This document shows positions 9,929 through 17,465 of a stretch of DNA of 64,000 nucleotides, piece by piece. Positions within the stretch are counted from its first letter, which is position 1. The number at the start of each line of letters is the position of its first letter. The stretch spans positions 62,001-126,000 of the forward strand of contig NZ_MIET01000024.1 of NCBI RefSeq assembly GCF_003590335.1, read 5' to 3'. Below the pieces are notes generated by a model. It worked only from the letters and a program-made list of their open reading frames with translations, was not told the origin of the DNA and did not search any database. This DNA comes from Pseudoalteromonas sp. MSK9-3 (GTDB lineage Bacteria > Pseudomonadota > Gammaproteobacteria > Enterobacterales > Alteromonadaceae). A program made the position numbers and the translations under genes.

Positions 9929-10603
9929 GTGAGTAATTCTGTATTGGCCTTGCGCCAACAACAAATCGCGGTTGCGAGGCGTGAATATAAAGCCAGAGGA
10001 TCAAGGTTAAACCGATGTGAAGCGTGTTTACTTGCGCAGCACTTATGTATTTGTGATGGCATTACTGTAGCAGATACTTGCCAGAGTGCTGTTTGTCTCA
10101 TTATGTATCACAATGAAAGCTTTAAACCATCGAATACTGGGCGACTGATCGCTGACATTATACCAGATAATTACGCTTTTAGATGGGACAGAACAGAACC
10201 AGATCCAAAATTGATCGAGCTGCTGAATAATCCGAATTATTTTCCGGTTATTGTTTTTCCTGTGGATGACAGAGAGTCTGAACTGGCGAGAGTGATCACT
10301 AAAGTAGAGGGTATTGAGGGGAAAACGCCGCTTTATATTTTCTTAGATGGTACTTGGCGCGAAGCTAAAAAAATGTTTAGAAAGAGCCCTTACCTTGATG
10401 CGTTACCTATTTTATCGATATCACCAGAGTCGTTATCTGATTATCAATTGCGTGTCGCTGCACATGAACATCAGTTGGGCACTGCTGAAGTGGCATGTGT
10501 GGTATTAGAGCAAAATCAAGAGCAGGACGCTGCGCAAAAGCTGACGAGCCACTTTATCGACTTTAGAGATGCATATTTAAAGAGTAAACGAAAAAAGCTG
10601 TAA
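9929..10603 (+). CDS. tapT: tRNA-uridine aminocarboxypropyltransferase (DTW domain)
   Basis: DTW-domain enzyme closely similar to E. coli TapT (YfiP), which adds the 3-amino-3-carboxypropyl group from S-adenosylmethionine to uridine 47 of tRNA. Visible: an N-terminal zinc-like cysteine cluster (CEACLLAQHLCIC, about 31-43), the conserved KPSNTGRLIAD motif, and the signature LDGTWREAKKMFRKSPYL (about 139-156). The start is GTG at 9929 with GAGG 7 bases upstream. Length 224 aa compares with about 230 in E. coli. It converges on the 3' end of the CsrB-like RNA. Confidence 0.88.
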   Translation: MSNSVLALRQQQIAVARREYKARGSRLNRCEACLLAQHLCICDGITVADTCQSAVCLIMYHNESFKPSNTGRLIADIIPDNYAFRWDRTEPDPKLIELLNNPNYFPVIVFPVDDRESELARVITKVEGIEGKTPLYIFLDGTWREAKKMFRKSPYLDALPILSISPESLSDYQLRVAAHEHQLGTAEVACVVLEQNQEQDAAQKLTSHFIDFRDAYLKSKRKKL

Positions 10604-10657
10604 TGATGTGCCGAACAACGAAATCAAAAATGGTTTTAATCGGTTAGCTGTCGTGAG

Positions 10658-10692
10658 AAAAAAGAAAGCGCGCGACTCGTGAGAGCCGCGCT
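10658..10692 (-). terminator. Rho-independent terminator of the CsrB-like RNA
   Basis: Read on the minus strand this is a strong GC hairpin (outer arms AGCGCG and CGCGCT at 10687-10692 and 10667-10672, inner CTC/GAG around a TCAC loop). It is followed directly by TTCTTTTTT (10666-10658). The T-tract lies only on the minus-strand side, which fixes the direction of transcription of the repeat region. Confidence 0.88.
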
Positions 10693-10999
10693 GACGGAAT
10701 CTTCTAAACGCATCCTGCAATGTTGATCTGATCAACTCCTAAAACTGTCCGCATCCGTGGCTTCGCTTGGTGTTCTGTTTCTGCGAAAATTAGCGTCACT
10801 GCTAAGGTCCTGTACTGTCCTTACACACTATATTCATCCGATGAACATGGCTGCCTGCCATTCGTCCGTAATATACGAAAATTCGTTTATTAACGATGAT
10901 GCCTGCTTCAAGGCTTAACGTATGTCCTAGTATAATCCCTTAAAAGATACTTCCTGTATAACTCCTGATCACTTTGTGTGATTTGTCCTTTTGTAGCCA

Positions 11000-11475
11000 C
11001 AGCATCCAGCTGTTTGTCCCTGTTGTGCTTGCCACTTCCTGTAGCGTTTCCTAAACCTCAGCATCCGGCTGATTGTCCTTTTCCATTTTAAAGTTGCTAC
11101 ATCCAATAGCGTTTCCTAAATCTCAGCATCCGGCTGATTGTCCTTTTCCCTTTTATGTTTGCTACATCCTGTAGCGTTTCCATAAACCTCAGCATCCAGC
11201 TGATTGTCCTTTTCCCTCTTAAAGTTGCTACATCCTATAGCGTTTCCATAAACCTCAGCATCCGGCTGATTGTCCTTTTCCAATATATAGTTGCTACATC
11301 CTATAGCGTTTCCTTAAACCTCAGCATCCGGCTGATTGTCCTTTTCCATTATATAGTTGCTACATCCAATAGCGTTTCCTAAACCTCAGCATTCGGCTGA
11401 TTGTCCTTTTCCCTTTTATAGTTGCTACATCCAATAGCGTTTCCTAAACAACCTCAGCATCCTGCTGATTGTCCT
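11000..11475. repeat. Tandem array of ~66-bp units inside the CsrB-like RNA
   Basis: The element CTCAGCATCC(G/A)GCTGATTGTCC recurs at 11057, 11122, 11188, 11254, 11320, 11385 (loop variant) and 11453, with a diverged partial copy near 11000. Spacings are 65, 66, 66, 66, 65 and 68. A typical unit also holds GCTACATCCxxTAGC and GTTTCC. On the transcribed minus strand each full unit supplies about five GGA motifs in two hairpins and three linkers. The only variable part is a short AT-rich linker between TTTTCC and GTTGC. Confidence 0.93.
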
Positions 11476-11563
11476 CTGTCATTGCGTCCGACAATTTCAA
11501 ATAAGCTACACTGAGTACAGCTTTATCTATTCCTGAGCTATCATCTCCTTGACTACGAGATAA

Positions 11564-11569
11564 AGTATA
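11564..11569 (-). promoter_or_regulatory. -10 element of the CsrB-like RNA promoter
   Basis: TATACT on the minus strand (11569 to 11564). No good -35 lies 16-18 bases upstream (TTGTTT is about 19 bases away), consistent with a promoter that needs an activator. The first bases of the predicted RNA already contain AAGGAG and CAGGAA motifs. Confidence 0.6.
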
Positions 11570-11714
11570 GAGAGTTTTTGCGGGTACAAAACAAGTAAAA
11601 GTGCTTTGAATTATTGATGAATAGTTAAGCTTTGCATTAAATTAAATATAAACAATGACTTACTGTTTGTTTGGTGCTATTTTCAGCACTGGTATCATTG
11701 ATCTCCACATGAGA

Positions 11715-11732
11715 AGTAAGATATTTCTCACA
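11715..11732 (-). promoter_or_regulatory. GacA/UvrY/VarA-type binding site
   Basis: On the minus strand the sequence is TGTGAG-AAATAT-CTTACT, which matches the GacA box TGTAAG-N6-CTTACA at 10 of 12 arm positions. It lies about 165 bases upstream of the predicted RNA start, similar to the distal UvrY/GacA sites upstream of csrB and rsm RNAs in other gammaproteobacteria. Binding is inferred. Confidence 0.75.
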
Positions 11733-11828
11733 AGCAACTTCTGATTTGGTGATACAGTTATTTGCAACAACATAAAGCTAGTTCTATTCAGAGGGTGTTT
11801 TTTAGCATCATAAGATATATTATTAGCT

Positions 11829-11847
11829 GATAATAATTATTGTTTTT
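11829..11847. promoter_or_regulatory. Candidate Fur box before the iron transporter
   Basis: GATAATAATTATTGTTTTT matches the 19-bp Fur consensus GATAATGATAATCATTATC at about 13 positions, with a perfect first GATAAT. It ends 14 bases before the start codon of the iron-binding protein gene, where a repressor would block transcription or initiation. Confidence 0.6.
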
Positions 11848-11861
11848 ATCTGGAGGCTTTA

Positions 11862-12866
11862 ATGAAAAAAGCATTAGCGATTGTTTTTACATCTTTGACG
11901 TGTTTACCCGCACTGGCAGCAGACGAAGTTAATATCTACTCTTTTCGTCAACCGTTTTTGATCCAGCCAATTTTAGATGACTTTACCAAACAAACAGGCA
12001 TAAAAACCAATGTCGTTTTTGCTAAGAAAGGACTTATTGAGCGAGTGAAGCGAGAAGGTAAGCATAGCCGAGCTGATTTAGTATTAACGTCAAACTTTAG
12101 TGCCTTGATGCAGTTAGATGATCTCAACCTAACGCAAAAAATAGAAAGCGATGTTGTAAATCGTAATATTCCTGTTGCTTTTCGTGATCCGGCAGGTGAG
12201 TGGGTTGCATTAACGAAGCGTGTGCGTAATGTTTATTCGTCAAAGGAGCGTGTTGGTAAGCTTGCTGATTTAGGCTATGAAGATTTAGCGTCTGCGACTT
12301 ACAAAGGTAAAATATGTATGCGTTCAGGAAAGCACCCTTACAACTTAGGGTTGATTGCATCAATGATTGCACATCATGGTGAAGCGGATACTAAGCAGTG
12401 GCTTAAAGGTGTAAAAAGTAACTTAGCGCGAAAACCACAAGGTAATGATCGCGCTCAAGTGAAAGCGGTTAAAGAAGGCTTATGTGATGTGGCGTTAGGG
12501 AATAGTTATTACTTCGGTAAGATGCTACAAGACAGCAAACAAAAAGCATGGGCGGATGCCGTGCATATTAATTTTCCAAATCAAACAAACCGTGGTGCAC
12601 ATTTAAATGTTTCTGGTGTTGTGATGACCAAATATGCGAAAAACCCAGAAAATGCCTTGAAACTTATAGAGTTTATGACCGACAATAAAGCTCAGAATAT
12701 GTATGCGTCAATGAATATGGAATATCCAGTAAAGTCTGGAGTAGCATTGTCGAACTTGGTGGCATCATGGGGCACGTTTAAGGAAGACGCATTACCATTG
12801 TCTGAAATTAGTAAATATCGTCCATTAGCACTTAAGCTGATCGATGAGGTTAAATTTGATCTTTAA
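11862..12866 (+). CDS. fbpA: Iron(III) ABC transporter periplasmic binding protein
   Basis: A 334-aa protein with a cleavable signal peptide (KKALAIVFTSLTCLPALA, cut near residue 20) and the class of periplasmic ferric-binding proteins (FbpA/FutA/HitA). The signature VNIYSFRQ opens the mature domain, and NSYYF (about 216-220) supplies the paired tyrosines that ligate Fe(III). It delivers iron to the FbpB permease. TGGAGG lies 5 bases before the ATG and a Fur-like box just upstream. The stop overlaps the next start by one base, so fbpABC is one operon. Confidence 0.9.
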   Translation: MKKALAIVFTSLTCLPALAADEVNIYSFRQPFLIQPILDDFTKQTGIKTNVVFAKKGLIERVKREGKHSRADLVLTSNFSALMQLDDLNLTQKIESDVVNRNIPVAFRDPAGEWVALTKRVRNVYSSKERVGKLADLGYEDLASATYKGKICMRSGKHPYNLGLIASMIAHHGEADTKQWLKGVKSNLARKPQGNDRAQVKAVKEGLCDVALGNSYYFGKMLQDSKQKAWADAVHINFPNQTNRGAHLNVSGVVMTKYAKNPENALKLIEFMTDNKAQNMYASMNMEYPVKSGVALSNLVASWGTFKEDALPLSEISKYRPLALKLIDEVKFDL

Positions 12867-14497
12867 TGCAAGTATCGTCTTCTCTGTCTAAATGGCAGGT
12901 ATTTGCGTGGCTGATAGGCATATGTCTATCAGCACCGCTGGCTTTTTTGATCTTTGAATCTCTACAAGGAGATTCAGAGGTATTTACACATTTGTGGAAC
13001 ACAGTTCTGTGGGACTACACCTCTAACACCCTATTACTCATTCTCGGAGTGATCGTGTTAAGTTGTGTTATTGCACTGCCGCTTGGCTGGTTAACGGCGT
13101 ATTGCCAGTTTCCAGGACGCAAAGTATTTGAGTGGGCTTTAATGTTACCACTTGCCATGCCCACTTATATTATTGCCTATATTTATACAGACTTACTTGA
13201 TTACGCTGGTCCTGTGCAGGTGACTCTTCGAGAGTGGTTCGGCTGGCACTCGCCTGATGATTATTGGTTTTTCGATATTCGTACTTTACCCGGGGCAATT
13301 GTCATGATTGCGCTCGTGTTGTATCCCTATTTATATTTGATTTTTAAAACTGCTTTGAGAGAACAATCATTTAAGTTGGTGCAAGCAAGTCAATTGATGG
13401 GAATGAGCCCATTACAGAGCTTTTTTAAAGTGAGTTTACCGTTGGCGCGTGGTGCAATTGTAGCCGCACTTGCTTTGATCAGTATGGAAACAATGGCTGA
13501 CTTTGCAACGGTACATTATTTTGCAGTAAGTACGCTAACCACCGCAGTTTACGATACGTGGCTAGGCTATTACTCACTCACCGCTGCAGCAAAAATTTCT
13601 GGGATCATGTTGTTATTTTTGTTTGTATCTTTAATGCTGGAGCGCTTAAGTCGTAAAAATGACACCCTTCATGAGCGCCAATCGTCAGTGAATGAGACGG
13701 CTTTGTATCAACTACAGGGTAAATCAGCGTGGGGAGCAACAGCGTATTGTGTTTTAATATTGATGATTGCATTTGTTTTACCAGTTAGTATTTTAGGTGG
13801 CTATGCAATTGACTACTTTGATGAAGCGTGGAACAGTCAGTTCTTCCTCTATGCATGGCAAAGCCTTAAAGTATCGCTGTGGGTGAGCGCTATCGCTATT
13901 TTATTCAGCGTGTTAGTTGTTTTTTACCAACGAATTGGTGAAGGTAAAAGAAAGTCTGTGCCAGGACGTTTTGCCAGCACAGGTTATGCACTGCCGGGGA
14001 CTGTACTTGCCATTGCGGTATTATTACCATTAACGCTACTCGACACTAAACTCAATGAGTGGTTTGCTGAAACAAGTTTCGAACCGGGTTTATTACTTAG
14101 CGGCAGCCTTTTTGCGATGGTATTTGCGTATGTAGTACGATTTTATGCGATAGCGCATGGTGCTGTTGAGGCCAGTTATGTCAGAATAAGTCCGTCACTT
14201 GATATGGCGAGCCAAAGTATGGGCAAGGGCTTTTTTCAAACTTTGACTTTGGTTCACTTTCCGTTATTGCGCCGAGGCATTTTAACCGCCGCTCTGCTGG
14301 TATTTATTGAATGTATGAAAGAGTTGCCAGCGGCCTTATTACTGAGGCCATTTAATTTCGAAACACTTGCGACACATGTATTTCAATATGTCAGTGATGA
14401 GCAATTAGAATTGGCATCGGTGTCAGCTTTATTCATTGTCTTGGTGGGATTAATTCCGTTATATTTTGTTAATCGGTCTATGGAGCAGCATAATTAA
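12866..14497 (+). CDS. fbpB: Iron(III) ABC transporter permease
   Basis: A 543-aa inner-membrane permease of the fused FbpB/ThiP type: two homologous halves of about six membrane segments each. Each half carries an EAA-like cytoplasmic loop for contact with the ATPase (ASQLMGMSPLQSFFKVSLPLARG near 170-192, and ASQSMGKGFFQTLTLVHFPLLRRG near 450-473). It overlaps fbpA and fbpC by one base at each end, showing translational coupling. The family moves Fe(III) across the inner membrane; thiamine would be the main alternative, but the adjacent binding protein is of the ferric type. Confidence 0.9.
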   Translation: MQVSSSLSKWQVFAWLIGICLSAPLAFLIFESLQGDSEVFTHLWNTVLWDYTSNTLLLILGVIVLSCVIALPLGWLTAYCQFPGRKVFEWALMLPLAMPTYIIAYIYTDLLDYAGPVQVTLREWFGWHSPDDYWFFDIRTLPGAIVMIALVLYPYLYLIFKTALREQSFKLVQASQLMGMSPLQSFFKVSLPLARGAIVAALALISMETMADFATVHYFAVSTLTTAVYDTWLGYYSLTAAAKISGIMLLFLFVSLMLERLSRKNDTLHERQSSVNETALYQLQGKSAWGATAYCVLILMIAFVLPVSILGGYAIDYFDEAWNSQFFLYAWQSLKVSLWVSAIAILFSVLVVFYQRIGEGKRKSVPGRFASTGYALPGTVLAIAVLLPLTLLDTKLNEWFAETSFEPGLLLSGSLFAMVFAYVVRFYAIAHGAVEASYVRISPSLDMASQSMGKGFFQTLTLVHFPLLRRGILTAALLVFIECMKELPAALLLRPFNFETLATHVFQYVSDEQLELASVSALFIVLVGLIPLYFVNRSMEQHN

Positions 14498-15543
14498 TGA
14501 GTAGCTTACTTTTACAAAATCTATCGTATCAATATGACGGTCAAGCAGTTATTAAGAACCTGGACCTAACAGTAGAACAAAATGAAATAGTGTGTTTGTT
14601 GGGGGCCAGTGGGTGTGGCAAAACAACCACACTTAAGGCTATTGCAGGGCTAATTCAACCTCAGCAGGGGAAGGTCGTTATTAATGGGCAATGTATGAGC
14701 GATGAAGCGCAATTCGTCGCACCTCAGCACCGCAATATTGGCATGATGTTCCAAGACTACGCACTGTTTCCTCATTTAACCGTGGCACAAAATATTGCCT
14801 TTGGATTAAATAAACTCGACAAATCAGAGCGTGAAAAGCGTGTTGCTGAAATGCTTGAGCTTGTGCATCTGAATAACTTTAAATCACGTTATCCGCATGA
14901 ATTATCTGGCGGTCAACAACAGCGCGTTGCTATCGCAAGAGCGTTAGCCTATCGACCTAATTTATTACTACTTGATGAACCATTTTCAAATATTGATGCA
15001 CAAGTACGTTATCAATTAATTAATGATATTCGAGCCATTATTAAAGACCAACAAGTGTCGGCTATTTTTGTTAGTCACTCAAAAGATGAAGCATTTGCCT
15101 TTTCAGATAAGTTAGCGATTATGCATGAAGGGCAAATTGCTCAGTTAGGCTGTGCAAAAACCCTATTTCAGCAGCCGAAAAATAAAGTTGTGGCAGAGTT
15201 TCTGGGGCAGGGCATTTACCTCAATGCGACTCGGTATAACGGCGCGGGAGTCACAACCGATTTTGGTGATGTGAGTTCTATGGTGCCGTTATCACAGTCT
15301 CAGCAAGAAGGTAAAATATATGTGCGGCCACAGCATCTAGAGTTAATTAATGACCCTTTAGGGCAAGTCTCTGTTGAGCAGCAGCGCTTTGTGGGTACTG
15401 AATATGTTTATCGGGTACGTTTTGCTGAGCAGCTAATAGAAGTGCCGGCCCCTGCAGATACAATCATTGACGCAAACCTCCCTGTTTCTTTCAAAATAAA
15501 GTCACATGCGGTAAATTTCTTTTCTGAGCAAGAGCTGAATTAA
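14497..15543 (+). CDS. fbpC: Iron(III) ABC transporter ATPase
   Basis: A 348-aa ABC ATPase powering the FbpAB system. Walker A is GASGCGKTT (about 36-44), the Q-loop sits in MMFQDYALFPHL, the signature is LSGGQQQRVAIARAL (about 133-147), and Walker B is LLLLDEPFSNID. The C-terminal ~100 residues form a TOBE-like regulatory domain, as in FbpC and other CUT1/ferric ATPases. It is followed after 12 bases by the DyP peroxidase gene with its own AAGGAAGGG site. Confidence 0.92.
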   Translation: MSSLLLQNLSYQYDGQAVIKNLDLTVEQNEIVCLLGASGCGKTTTLKAIAGLIQPQQGKVVINGQCMSDEAQFVAPQHRNIGMMFQDYALFPHLTVAQNIAFGLNKLDKSEREKRVAEMLELVHLNNFKSRYPHELSGGQQQRVAIARALAYRPNLLLLDEPFSNIDAQVRYQLINDIRAIIKDQQVSAIFVSHSKDEAFAFSDKLAIMHEGQIAQLGCAKTLFQQPKNKVVAEFLGQGIYLNATRYNGAGVTTDFGDVSSMVPLSQSQQEGKIYVRPQHLELINDPLGQVSVEQQRFVGTEYVYRVRFAEQLIEVPAPADTIIDANLPVSFKIKSHAVNFFSEQELN

Positions 15544-15555
15544 GGAAGGGCTAGC

Positions 15556-16470
15556 ATGGCGCAAGCGCAATCAGGGGTATGTGCTGAAGCAAACCTACAT
15601 GGTCTACACTTATTTTTTAATGTACTAGAAGGGCGCGACGAAGTTGTGCGTGCAGCATTGGCGAACTGTGAGCGATTGCAAAATGAATTGAGTGACCGCT
15701 TTTCTGAATCAATGGTAAGCAGCTTTGTTGCCATTGGTGCGCAGTATTGGCCTCACATTTATCCTGAGTATATTCCTGAAGAACTAAAAAGCTTTCCTCA
15801 TATTAGCCATACTGAACATTTAATGCATAGTCAGCCATTTGATTTAATGTATGTGATCCGTTCCGATAGGGAAGATGTGAACCACTTATTTGCGCAAAGT
15901 GTATTACATATGCTTGCATCCAATGTCGAGTTAGTGGCCCATGTTAGAGGTTTTCGTTTTCTCGATGGCAGAGACTTTAATGGGTTTATCTATGGTGGTA
16001 ATGCCCCTCATGGCCGCTTTAAACGTCAAGTGGCACTGGTGAATAACCCGCAACAACCAGATCATCAAGGCAGTTATATTCATGTGCAGCGGGTGCGGTT
16101 TAACATTGATGCGTGGCAAGCATTGGCACTTGATGAGCAAGAGCAAATAATGGGGCGAACTCGATTAGATAACGTATTAATTGAGCCTGCACGTGAGGAT
16201 AGCCATGCGTCGTTAGCTGAGCTTACCAATGAAGCAGGGCTCGCTTTATTGCTCGATCAGAGTATGCCATTTGGCGATGTCTTTGAACAAGGCAGTTTAT
16301 GGGTAAGCTGTTCTGCCCATGGTTCAGCCTTTGACGCTGTACTCACTTCTCGACTAGGAACACCTGCTAACTATGATTTATGGTTAGATTATAATCAAGC
16401 CGATATGGGGGCTGCATTCTTTGCGCCTTCGGTGCAATTTTTAAATTCCATGGCCGAAAGCTGCGAGTAA
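15556..16470 (+). CDS. DyP-type heme peroxidase
   Basis: A 304-aa dye-decolorizing-peroxidase family protein of the YfeX/cytoplasmic size class; no signal peptide is visible. The family GxxDG signature is present in GFRFLDGRDFNGFIYG (about 130-145), whose Asp takes part in peroxide activation. Further on, IMGRTRLDN and a DSHASL segment (about 213-218) place the likely proximal heme ligand His. Lying 12 bases behind fbpC with a strong ribosome-binding site, it is probably the last gene of the iron operon. A role in heme handling or peroxide defence under iron limitation is inferred. Confidence 0.85.
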   Translation: MAQAQSGVCAEANLHGLHLFFNVLEGRDEVVRAALANCERLQNELSDRFSESMVSSFVAIGAQYWPHIYPEYIPEELKSFPHISHTEHLMHSQPFDLMYVIRSDREDVNHLFAQSVLHMLASNVELVAHVRGFRFLDGRDFNGFIYGGNAPHGRFKRQVALVNNPQQPDHQGSYIHVQRVRFNIDAWQALALDEQEQIMGRTRLDNVLIEPAREDSHASLAELTNEAGLALLLDQSMPFGDVFEQGSLWVSCSAHGSAFDAVLTSRLGTPANYDLWLDYNQADMGAAFFAPSVQFLNSMAESCE

Positions 16471-16516
16471 TATCCGCAGCCGTAGAAGCTATTATGGATG
16501 ATAGCGACAGTGGTTG

Positions 16517-16984
16517 TTACACATTGTCGAATAAAGTTTTAACTCGCTCGAGCGTCGCGTCTATTTCAGAGATTTGTGCTGGGGCTATAAAAATAGTGTC
16601 GTCACCGGCAATGGTACCTAATACGCCATCGGCAGTTCCTAAAGAGTCGAGTAATCGGGCTATCAGCTGAGCTGCCCCTGGACTGGTTCTAATGATGATC
16701 ATCATTTCATTGTGAATGATATCAATGACCAGTTGACGAAGTGGACTTTTCGCTGTCGGTACCCCCATTTCTGCAGGTAAACAGTACACCATTTCTTGTT
16801 TTGCATTACGCGTTCTTACCGCGCCAAATTTACTCAACATACGTGAGACTTTACTTTGGCTGACATTGTCAAAGCCTTGCTCTTTTAACGCGTCAACAAT
16901 TTCACCTTGTGAACCAAAGTTTTCTTCTTTCAGTAAAGCTTTAAATGCTTTGACCAGCGCTTCTTGTTTTTCTTGAGGCTGCAT
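16517..16984 (-). CDS. argR: Arginine repressor
   Basis: Winged helix-turn-helix regulator of arginine biosynthesis and catabolism; in E. coli a hexamer binds ARG boxes with L-arginine as corepressor. The N-terminal DNA-binding domain includes [19 protein letters not shown] (about 45-63), and the C-terminal oligomerisation and arginine-binding domain includes [14 protein letters not shown] and [10 protein letters not shown]. The start is the ATG at 16984 (155 aa), matching the usual 156 aa; a 20-residue upstream extension has no similarity. It is divergent from mdh, the same pairing as in E. coli and Vibrio. Confidence 0.95.
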   Translation of the reverse strand: MQPQEKQEALVKAFKALLKEENFGSQGEIVDALKEQGFDNVSQSKVSRMLSKFGAVRTRNAKQEMVYCLPAEMGVPTAKSPLRQLVIDIIHNEMMIIIRTSPGAAQLIARLLDSLGTADGVLGTIAGDDTIFIAPAQISEIDATLERVKTLFDNV

Positions 16985-17465
16985 AACGATCCATAATTCA
17001 AATTGCGATGTTGGGATTCTACACAAAAGTGCGTTATGACCCAAATTTTACCGTAGTGATAATTGATTTGCTCAGCGGCGTAAACAGTAAGTGCCGTCAG
17101 CTTTACAACTATAGTCGAAAAAATCACGAAAATAACTCGGATTAATTTGTTTTTACCTGCGCTTTTCATTATCTTTACTGCACACTTGAGCCTGTTTACC
17201 TTTTTTGGCTAGATTTTTAGTAATTTGTATGAATTTTACTGAGATTAACTGCATTTTATGTGGTTATTCAGGATATCAGTTGATTAAAATTCATAGTTCC
17301 CGATTACACAAAAATTCAATGATTGAGCGCTCGTGGTTGTTTGGTTTCACACGAGATAAAGTGTGGGTTAATGCGTACCAAAATTACGGTACGCACCACC
17401 AAGCGAATATTAGTCATAAAAGAGAAATGCGTTCTAAATTTACCTTCAATGTATGGAGAATTCAC
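16985..17465. promoter_or_regulatory. argR-mdh divergent regulatory region
   Basis: This 481-bp gap holds no credible gene, although the mdh frame stays open upstream to 17205. Some TG(A/C)ATTTTA-like segments near 17231-17275 loosely resemble ARG boxes, but I do not call them. The clearest element is the inverted repeat at 17373-17394. A TGGAGA site at 17454 serves mdh. Confidence 0.4.
17373..17394. promoter_or_regulatory. Inverted repeat GCGTACC-N8-GGTACGC before mdh
   Basis: A perfect 7-bp inverted repeat with an 8-base spacer, about 72 bases before the mdh start. Its left half contains GTACCAAAAT, the exact reverse complement of the ATTTTGGTAC found upstream of pdhR and lpdA. An operator for a shared central-carbon regulator is plausible but unproven. 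Confidence 0.5.

Larger units (their letters stand above)
10657..11557 (-). ncRNA. csrB: Long CsrB/RsmZ-type CsrA-sequestering RNA
   Basis: About 900 bases with no credible protein. On the minus strand it holds some 51 GGA motifs (hand count of TCC on the plus strand), against roughly twenty in the ~370-nt E. coli CsrB. Many GGAs sit in hairpin loops, for example GCTACA-GGA-TGTAGC and TCAGC-CGGAT-GCTGA; others lie in single-stranded AAGGACAA or AGGAAACG linkers. This alternation is the hallmark of RNAs that titrate the translational regulator CsrA/RsmA. The 5' end is placed near 11557 from a TATACT -10, and the 3' end by the strong terminator. A GacA/UvrY-type box lies about 165 bases upstream. 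Exact ends and family name are inferred; it could equally be called CsrC or RsmZ. Confidence 0.85.

Noticed and set aside
11155..11382. 75-aa plus-strand open frame inside the tandem repeats
   Set aside because: It is a direct translation of the ~66-bp repeat (the length allows the frame to stay open), has no ribosome-binding site, and lies antisense to the CsrB-like RNA.
11000..11475. CRISPR array
   Set aside because: Units are head-to-tail with only a short variable linker; there are no unique ~30-bp spacers and no cas genes. The GGA/hairpin pattern explains the array better.
17225..17275. ARG boxes in the argR-mdh gap
   Set aside because: Only loose TGNATTTTA-like matches without proper 18-bp palindromes or spacing; too weak to call.
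17205..17465. 87-residue N-terminal extension of malate dehydrogenase
   Set aside because: No Mdh homologue has it; ATG 17466 has its own ribosome-binding site and gives the standard length.
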